Origin: Betaproteobacteria bacterium | Lineage (GTDB): Bacteria > Pseudomonadota > Gammaproteobacteria > Burkholderiales > SG8-39 | Direction: 5' to 3' | Length of the DNA stretch: 18,145 nt | Assembly: GCA_029858545.1 (NCBI GenBank) | Contig: JAOUFA010000025.1 | Coordinates: 1-18,145, forward strand | Part shown: positions 14,101 through 18,145 of the stretch, piece after piece | Layout of the letters: each line of letters begins with the position of its first letter | How positions within the stretch are numbered: position 1 is the stretch's first letter | The notes under the pieces: generated by a model | Seen by the model: only the letters and a program-made list of their open reading frames with translations | What the model was told of the DNA's origin: nothing | Databases searched by the model: none | Program-made: the position numbers and the translations under genes

Positions 14101-14871
14101 TCAATTATCAGGTGTCGCAGGCGAACGCTCGACGGCAGCGCCTGCGCCATTTTCGCCGGACTCGGCCGCCGGGTCCGCCTCACGCGGCGGTGAGCCATCG
14201 TAGATCTGGCTGCGTCTGCGCTGCAACCAGGCGTCGCGCTGAAAGCTGTACTTGTCGAGCGCCGCTTCGTCAAGTATATCGCTCGCACCGAGCAGGTCGG
14301 CACGTACGCCCGTATAGCGCAGCGCGGTCGCGGCGTTGCGCTCCCTGACCGGCTTGTGTCGGGTCAGCGGGTCGGTGAGCGTGTCGGCCGTCAGGCCCGC
14401 AGTGTCGCGCAGCGTGCTCGGACCGAAGAAGGGCAGGACCACGTACGGACCGGAGGGCACGCCCCAGGCGCCGAGCGTCTGGCCGAAATCCTCGTTGTGT
14501 TTGTCGATGCCCAGCTCGCTTGCCACGTCGGCGATCCCGAGCAGGCCGAAGGTGGTATTGAAGCCCACGCGCGCCCAGTCGCTGAGCGCGTCGATCGGCT
14601 TGCCCTGCAGCAGGTTGTTCACGCCGATGAACACGTCGCCGATGTTGGCGAAGAAGTTTCGCACCCAATCGCGCATCAGGTCCGGCACCGCCGCCTTGTA
14701 CGCGGTGGCCACCGGTTTGGCGATCGCCTGGTCGACGCCGTCATTGAAGCGGTACATCGCGCGGTTGAATCCTTCCAGGGGATCGCGCGGATCCCTGCCG
14801 GTCGCACAGCCCGCGGCGAGCACCAGTGCGAGCGCGGCGCCGAAGGCCCGCGCGGCGCGATCGCCGCGCAT
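14101..14871 (-). CDS. mlaA: Outer-membrane lipoprotein MlaA (VacJ)
   Basis: A 256-residue lipoprotein that removes misplaced phospholipids from the outer leaflet of the outer membrane and hands them to MlaC. The signal peptide ends in a lipobox LAAGC with Cys22 as the lipidated residue, followed by Ala, compatible with outer-membrane sorting. The VacJ core is clear: DPLEGFNRAMYRFND (about 30-44), FFANIGDVFIGVNNLLQGK, FNTTFGLLGIADVA, EDFGQTLGAWGVPSGPYVVLP and FGPSTLRDTAGL. The start is ATG 14871, sharing one base with the mlaD stop (TGATG); a GTG one codon earlier is less likely. Its place between mlaD and mlaC is the betaproteobacterial order; in E. coli vacJ is encoded elsewhere. The C-terminal 30 residues are Ala/Glu/Pro-rich and probably disordered. 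Confidence 0.95.
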   Translation of the reverse strand: MRGDRAARAFGAALALVLAAGCATGRDPRDPLEGFNRAMYRFNDGVDQAIAKPVATAYKAAVPDLMRDWVRNFFANIGDVFIGVNNLLQGKPIDALSDWARVGFNTTFGLLGIADVASELGIDKHNEDFGQTLGAWGVPSGPYVVLPFFGPSTLRDTAGLTADTLTDPLTRHKPVRERNAATALRYTGVRADLLGASDILDEAALDKYSFQRDAWLQRRRSQIYDGSPPREADPAAESGENGAGAAVERSPATPDN

Positions 14872-15344
14872 CACTTGCTCGCGCCCTTTCCATTGGCCGC
14901 CTGGCTCGTCATGAACTGGCCGATCAGGTTCTCCAGCACCACCGCGTCCTGCGCGAGCCGGATACGGTCACCGCCCTTGAGCATGGCGCTGTCACCACCC
15001 GCCTCGATGCCGATGTACTGCTCGCCGAGCAGACCGGCGGTGAGGATCTTCGCCGAGCTGTCGCTCGGAAAGCGATACGCGCCGTCCATGTTGAGCGTGA
15101 CGACCGCCTTGTAGCTGTCAGAGTCGAATCCGATGCGCGCCACGCGTCCGACCACCACGCCGGCGCTCTTCACCGGCGCGCGCACCTTGAGTCCGCCGAT
15201 ATTGCCGAACCGTACCTCGACCGCATAGGTTTGCGAGGTGGAGAAAGACGCGAGATTGCCCACCTTGAGCGCGAGAAACAGCAGCGCGAGCAACCCGGCC
15301 GCGGCGAACACACCGACCCACAAATCCATGATTGAACGGTTCAT
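14871..15344 (-). CDS. mlaD: MCE-domain lipid-transfer protein MlaD
   Basis: A 157-residue inner-membrane-anchored protein with one N-terminal transmembrane helix (DLWVGVFAAAGLLALLFLALKV, about 7-28) and one MCE domain (about 38-118) in the periplasm. In the Mla system it forms a hexameric ring on the permease for phospholipid passage. The MCE motif VRFGNIGGLKVRAPVKSAGVVVGRV is complete, followed by AKILTAGLLGEQYIGIEAGG. The start MNRSIMDLW is standard for the family, and its ATG overlaps the mlaE stop (ATGA). The end shares one base with mlaA. Length is close to the usual 150-180. Confidence 0.95.
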   Translation of the reverse strand: MNRSIMDLWVGVFAAAGLLALLFLALKVGNLASFSTSQTYAVEVRFGNIGGLKVRAPVKSAGVVVGRVARIGFDSDSYKAVVTLNMDGAYRFPSDSSAKILTAGLLGEQYIGIEAGGDSAMLKGGDRIRLAQDAVVLENLIGQFMTSQAANGKGASK

Positions 15345-16141
15345 AAGCCATTGCCTCCGGTAAACATGAATGCGGTGAGAACGAAGTCGAGCGCAAGAAT
15401 CGCCAGCGACGAGGTCACCACCGTGCGCGTGGTCGCACCCGACACGCCCTCGGCGGTGGGCGGCGCGTCGTAGCCCTCGAACACCGCGATCCAGCATACC
15501 GCGATGCCGAATACCACGCTTTTGATGACGCCGTTGACGATGTCCTTGCGCACGTCGACCGCGGCCTGCATCTGCGACCAGAACGCGCCCTCGTCGATGC
15601 CGATCAACTGTACCCCGATCAGGTAGCCGCCAAAGATACCCGCCGCGGAGAAGAGCGCCGCGAGCAGCGGCATCGAGATCGCGCCCCCCCAGAAGCGCGG
15701 CGCGATCACGCGCGCGATCGGATCGACCGCCATCATCTCCATCGCGGCGATCTGCTCGGTGGCTTTCATCAGGCCGATCTCGGCGGTGATCGCCGAGCCG
15801 GCGCGGCTCGCAAAGAGCAGTCCCGCGACCACCGGCCCCAGTTCTCGCACCAGCGACAGCGCGAGCAGAATGCCGAGCGCTTCGGTCGAGCCGAAGCGCT
15901 GCAGCGTCTCGTAGCCTTGCAGCGCGAGCACCATGCCGACGAAAGTGCCCGAGACGAGAATGATGATGAGCGAGAGCACGCCGGCGAAATAGATCTCGCG
16001 CAGCGTGAGCCGGAAGCGGCGCATCGCGGTTCCCGAATGCAGCAGCATATAGAAGAAGAACCGGCTTGCGAAACCCAGCCGCAGCACCATGCCGTTGACG
16101 CGGTGGCCGAGGCTCTCGATGAACGCGCGCAAGGCTTGCAT
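15341..16141 (-). CDS. mlaE: Mla phospholipid transporter permease MlaE
   Basis: A 266-residue inner-membrane permease of the MlaE/YrbE family, a dimer within the MlaFEDB complex. Visible hallmarks are LREIYFAGVLSLIIILVSGTFVGMVLALQGYETLQRFGS, the conserved LVRELGPVVAGLLFASRAGSAITAEIGLMKATEQIAAMEMM block in the middle, and VFGIAVCWIAVFEGYDAPPTAEGVSGATTRTVV near the end. GGAGA (16149-16153) precedes the ATG inside the mlaF end, which is only 3 bp away. The stop codon overlaps the mlaD start. Confidence 0.96.
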   Translation of the reverse strand: MQALRAFIESLGHRVNGMVLRLGFASRFFFYMLLHSGTAMRRFRLTLREIYFAGVLSLIIILVSGTFVGMVLALQGYETLQRFGSTEALGILLALSLVRELGPVVAGLLFASRAGSAITAEIGLMKATEQIAAMEMMAVDPIARVIAPRFWGGAISMPLLAALFSAAGIFGGYLIGVQLIGIDEGAFWSQMQAAVDVRKDIVNGVIKSVVFGIAVCWIAVFEGYDAPPTAEGVSGATTRTVVTSSLAILALDFVLTAFMFTGGNGL

Positions 16142-16144
16142 CGG

Positions 16145-16966
16145 TCAGTCTCCGGTGGTGACGAGATCCCTGCCGTAGTCGGGCGCAGGGTAGTGAAACG
16201 GGATCGGGCCATCGGGCAGACCATTGACGAACTGCTCGACGAAGGGCTCGCGCGAGCGCCGGATCTCGGCGCCGGTGCCTGCGGCGACGATCCGGCCGGC
16301 AGATACGAAATACAGATAGTCAACCAGGTCGAGGCACTCCTCGACGTCGTGGCTGACGATGATCGAGGTCGCGCCGAGCGTGTCGTTCAGTTTGCGCACC
16401 AGGCGTGCGATCGCGCCAAAGGAGATCGGGTCGAGCCCGGTAAAAGGCTCGTCGTAGAGGATCAGCTGCGGGTCGAGCGCGATCGCGCGCGCGAGCGCCA
16501 CGCGTCGCGCCATGCCGCCCGAGAGCTCGGCCGGCATCAGCCGCGCGGCGCCTCGCAACCCCACCGCCTCCAGCTTCATCGTTACCAGATCGTGAATCAG
16601 CTCCTCGGGGAGGTCGCTGTGCTCGCGCAGCGGAAAGGCAACGTTGTCGTAGACCGACATGTCGGTGAATAGCGCGCCGAACTGGAACAGCATGCCCATG
16701 CTGCGGCGCATCGCGTACAGGCCGTCCTGGTCGAGGTCGCGGGTGAGGGTGCCGAGGACGCTTGCCGTGCCGCGCGTCGGCCGGAGCACCCCGGCGATGA
16801 TGCGCAGCAGCGTGGTCTTGCCGCAGCCCGACTGCCCCATGATGCCGATCACCTTGCCGCGCGGGATCGTGAGGCTCACGTCACTCAGCACCGGACGCCC
16901 GGTGTCGTAAGCAAATGAAACCTCGCGTATCTCGACCGCCTGCGCGACGCCGTCCCCGTGTGCCAC
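16145..16966 (-). CDS. mlaF: Mla phospholipid transporter ATP-binding protein MlaF
   Basis: A 273-residue ATPase that powers MlaE. Walker A GQSGCGKTT is at 44-52, Q-loop Gln95, signature LSGGM (148-152), Walker B ILYDEP (169-174) and switch His206. The C-terminal FVEQFVNGLPDGPIPFHYPA is the MlaF-specific tail that docks on the partner subunit and MlaB. The start is uncertain. GTG 16966 (MAHGDGVAQ) gives the normal length. An ATG at 16996 would add ten residues, but it lies inside a TAGAAT sequence that looks like a -10 element. First gene of a ten-gene leftward operon through murA. Confidence 0.92.
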   Translation of the reverse strand: MAHGDGVAQAVEIREVSFAYDTGRPVLSDVSLTIPRGKVIGIMGQSGCGKTTLLRIIAGVLRPTRGTASVLGTLTRDLDQDGLYAMRRSMGMLFQFGALFTDMSVYDNVAFPLREHSDLPEELIHDLVTMKLEAVGLRGAARLMPAELSGGMARRVALARAIALDPQLILYDEPFTGLDPISFGAIARLVRKLNDTLGATSIIVSHDVEECLDLVDYLYFVSAGRIVAAGTGAEIRRSREPFVEQFVNGLPDGPIPFHYPAPDYGRDLVTTGD

Positions 16967-16994
16967 GATAAATGGAACCCTGGAAAAAGGCTGC

Positions 16995-17000
16995 ATTCTA
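16995..17000 (-). promoter_or_regulatory. Possible -10 element of the mla operon
   Basis: TAGAAT on the minus strand would start transcription near 16988, about 22 nt before the proposed GTG start of mlaF. The -35 position (around 17018-17023) is not a good match. If correct, it excludes the ATG at 16996 as the mlaF start. Confidence 0.35.
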
Positions 17001-17104
17001 CTGGACGCCGTCGCCTGGCCCCTGGGCGGGCGTCGCGCCATGGTGCGAAAGGTCACGAAACGGGGGGCGCAGGCGACCGCCCGGCGCCGTCCGGACAGAG
17101 CGCT

Positions 17105-17132
17105 TTGCACGTCGGGCGCATCTGCCTATAGA
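17105..17132 (+). promoter_or_regulatory. Sigma-70-type promoter of the orphan ABC ATPase gene
   Basis: TTGCAC (17105-17110) and TATAGA (17127-17132) are separated by 16 bp. Each matches at least four of six consensus positions. The predicted transcription start falls at about 17139-17141, on or next to the ATG at 17141, which lacks a Shine-Dalgarno. Confidence 0.5.
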
Positions 17133-17140
17133 GTGCCGGT

Positions 17141-17890
17141 ATGAGCGGAAATTCAGTCGGTTCTCCCGCCCCGCCCCCCGCGCTGCGCGCGCGCGGAGTC
17201 GTCAGAAAGTTCGGCGCCCGCGAAATCCTCGCGGGCGTGGATCTTGACGTGCCGGCGGGAGCCGCCTTTGGCCTGGTCGGCGCGAACGGCGCCGGCAAGA
17301 CGACGCTCATCAAGTGCATCCTCGATTTGTCGCGGCCCGAGCGGGGAACGATAGAGCTGTTTGGTGTGTCGAACCGCGAACCCGAGGCGCGCCGGCGCCT
17401 GGCCTCGGTGCCTGAGCGCTTCGTGCCGCCGTACTACCTGCTCGGGCGCGAGTTCATCGAGATGACCCGGCGCCTTGCCGGTGCGCCGCCCGCGCCGGAA
17501 TCGATCCGGCGTCTGTGCGCCGAATTGGAGCTCGAGGCGGAGGCGCTCGCGCGACCGGTGCGCCAGCTCTCCAAGGGCATGACGCAGAAGCTCGGTTTGA
17601 TTGCCTGCCTGCTCGTCGAACGCGACCTGTATGTGCTCGACGAGCCGATGAGCGGGCTTGATCCGGCGAGCCGGGTGGCGGTCAAAACGGTGCTCGCGCG
17701 CCTTGCCGCGCAGGGCCGCACGCTTCTTTTCACCTCGCAAGTGCTCGCCGACATCGAGGAACTGTGTGCCTCGCTCGCGATCCTCGAGCAAGGACGGATT
17801 CTTTTTCGCGGCGCGCCCGCCGAGCTGCGCGCGCGCTATCCGGCGACAGACCTCGAGCAGTCTTTCATCCGTTGCATCCGCGCGCCGTGA
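17141..17890 (+). CDS. ABC transporter ATP-binding protein with altered H-loop (CcmA/NatA type)
   Basis: A 249-residue ABC-2-class ATPase. Walker A GANGAGKTT is at 47-55, the signature LSKGM at 143-147 and Walker B YVLDEP at 164-169. Two switch positions differ from a standard ATPase. The Q-loop reads VPER (Glu92), a change common in this class. The H-loop reads LLFTSQVLADIEELC, with Gln200 where a histidine (TSHVL) is expected; the codon is CAA. The sequence otherwise looks intact and under selection. No permease gene is visible beside it, so it could be an orphan ATPase, a regulator, or part of a transporter encoded beyond the right edge. Its stop overlaps the next gene by 4 bp (GTGA), implying a shared function with the ExeA-like ATPase. 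Confidence 0.88.
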   Translation: MSGNSVGSPAPPPALRARGVVRKFGAREILAGVDLDVPAGAAFGLVGANGAGKTTLIKCILDLSRPERGTIELFGVSNREPEARRRLASVPERFVPPYYLLGREFIEMTRRLAGAPPAPESIRRLCAELELEAEALARPVRQLSKGMTQKLGLIACLLVERDLYVLDEPMSGLDPASRVAVKTVLARLAAQGRTLLFTSQVLADIEELCASLAILEQGRILFRGAPAELRARYPATDLEQSFIRCIRAP

Positions 17891-18145
17891 GCGTCTATCT
17901 CGATCATTTCGGTCTGCGCGAAGCACCGTTTCGCATCACGCCGCACACCGACTTCTTCTTCGTCGGCGCCGAGCGCGGCGCAACGCTCGAGGCGCTGCTG
18001 TATGCAATTCTCAACGACGAGGGCATCGTCAAGGTGAGCGGCGAGGTGGGCAGCGGCAAGACCATGCTGTGCCGCGTGCTGATCGAACGTCTGCCGCCGA
18101 CGGTGCGCAGCATCTATCTTGCGGCCCCGTCGTTCGCCCCCGACG
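17887..18145 (+). CDS. ExeA/MshM-like AAA ATPase, N-terminal part (runs off the window)
   Basis: From GTG 17887 the frame gives 86 complete codons to the window end. The start MSVYLDHFGLREAPFRITPHTDFFF is the recognisable N-terminus of ExeA/GspA-type AAA ATPases, followed by LEALLYAILNDEGIVKVSG and a Walker A GEVGSGKT at 52-59. Proteins of this type assist type II secretion or MSHA-type pilus assembly (ExeA with ExeB; MshM) and often carry a C-terminal peptidoglycan-binding domain, which would lie outside the window. The GTG is chosen because it reads straight into the family N-terminus and overlaps the preceding stop codon. Whether it belongs to a secretion, pilus or exopolysaccharide locus cannot be decided here. 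Confidence 0.85.
   Translation, partial: MSVYLDHFGLREAPFRITPHTDFFFVGAERGATLEALLYAILNDEGIVKVSGEVGSGKTMLCRVLIERLPPTVRSIYLAAPSFAPD

Larger units (their letters stand above)
16967..17140. promoter_or_regulatory. Divergent promoter region between mlaF and the ABC ATPase gene
   Basis: The longest gap in the window, 174 bp. It holds a leftward TAGAAT at 16995-17000 and a rightward TTGCAC/TATAA-type pair at 17105-17132. I see no small gene, RNA gene or convincing operator palindrome in the rest. Confidence 0.5.

Noticed and set aside
17215..17237. A 9-bp perfect inverted repeat with a 5-base loop early in the ABC ATPase gene.
   Set aside because: At this GC content about one such repeat is expected by chance in 18 kb. 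It is fully inside coding sequence and has no T-tract.

Overview
The window is GC-rich chromosomal DNA, most likely from a betaproteobacterium (Burkholderiales, Rhodocyclales or Nitrosomonadales type). The main reason is the gene order mlaF-mlaE-mlaD-mlaA-mlaC-mlaB, then an ABC-2 exporter pair, bolA and murA. Having the lipoprotein gene mlaA inside the mla cluster is a betaproteobacterial arrangement. Almost every base lies in or next to a gene, and no gap exceeds 175 bp. I saw no tRNA, rRNA, insertion sequence or CRISPR array.

Left edge (1-855): a truncated DUF1643 gene reads left out of the window. It is divergent from a CDP-alcohol phosphatidyltransferase (phospholipid head-group synthesis).

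Transport and acyl-CoA island (925-9768): a long-chain-type acyl-CoA synthetase, livG, livF and a CocE/NonD-type serine hydrolase run rightward. They face livM, livH and a secreted livK-type binding protein, which run leftward. A hotdog thioesterase is divergent from livK. Together livG, livF, livM, livH and livK make one complete branched-chain-amino-acid-type (HAAT) importer, split over two convergent transcription units with the hydrolase in the middle. The adjoining ligase, hydrolase and thioesterase suggest that the imported molecule is a carboxylic acid, amide or ester that is hydrolysed and/or activated to a CoA thioester. This is an inference; the substrate cannot be read from the sequence. 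Two unusual features stand out: LivM carries a C-terminal four-cysteine zinc ribbon, and a strong intrinsic terminator lies between livK and livH, immediately before the livH start codon.

Envelope operon (9802-16966, minus strand): ten closely spaced or overlapping genes encode the Mla retrograde phospholipid transport system (MlaF ATPase, MlaE permease, MlaD MCE protein, MlaA outer-membrane lipoprotein, MlaC periplasmic carrier, MlaB STAS subunit), a YadG/YadH-like exporter, a BolA/IbaG protein and MurA, the first committed enzyme of peptidoglycan synthesis. A possible 23-residue ORF fits exactly between bolA and murA.

Right edge (17141-18145): divergent from mlaF is an ABC ATPase without a visible permease, whose H-loop histidine is replaced by glutamine. 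A 4-bp overlap joins it to an ExeA/MshM-like AAA ATPase that runs off the window. A well-formed promoter ends so close to the ABC gene's ATG that its mRNA may be leaderless.
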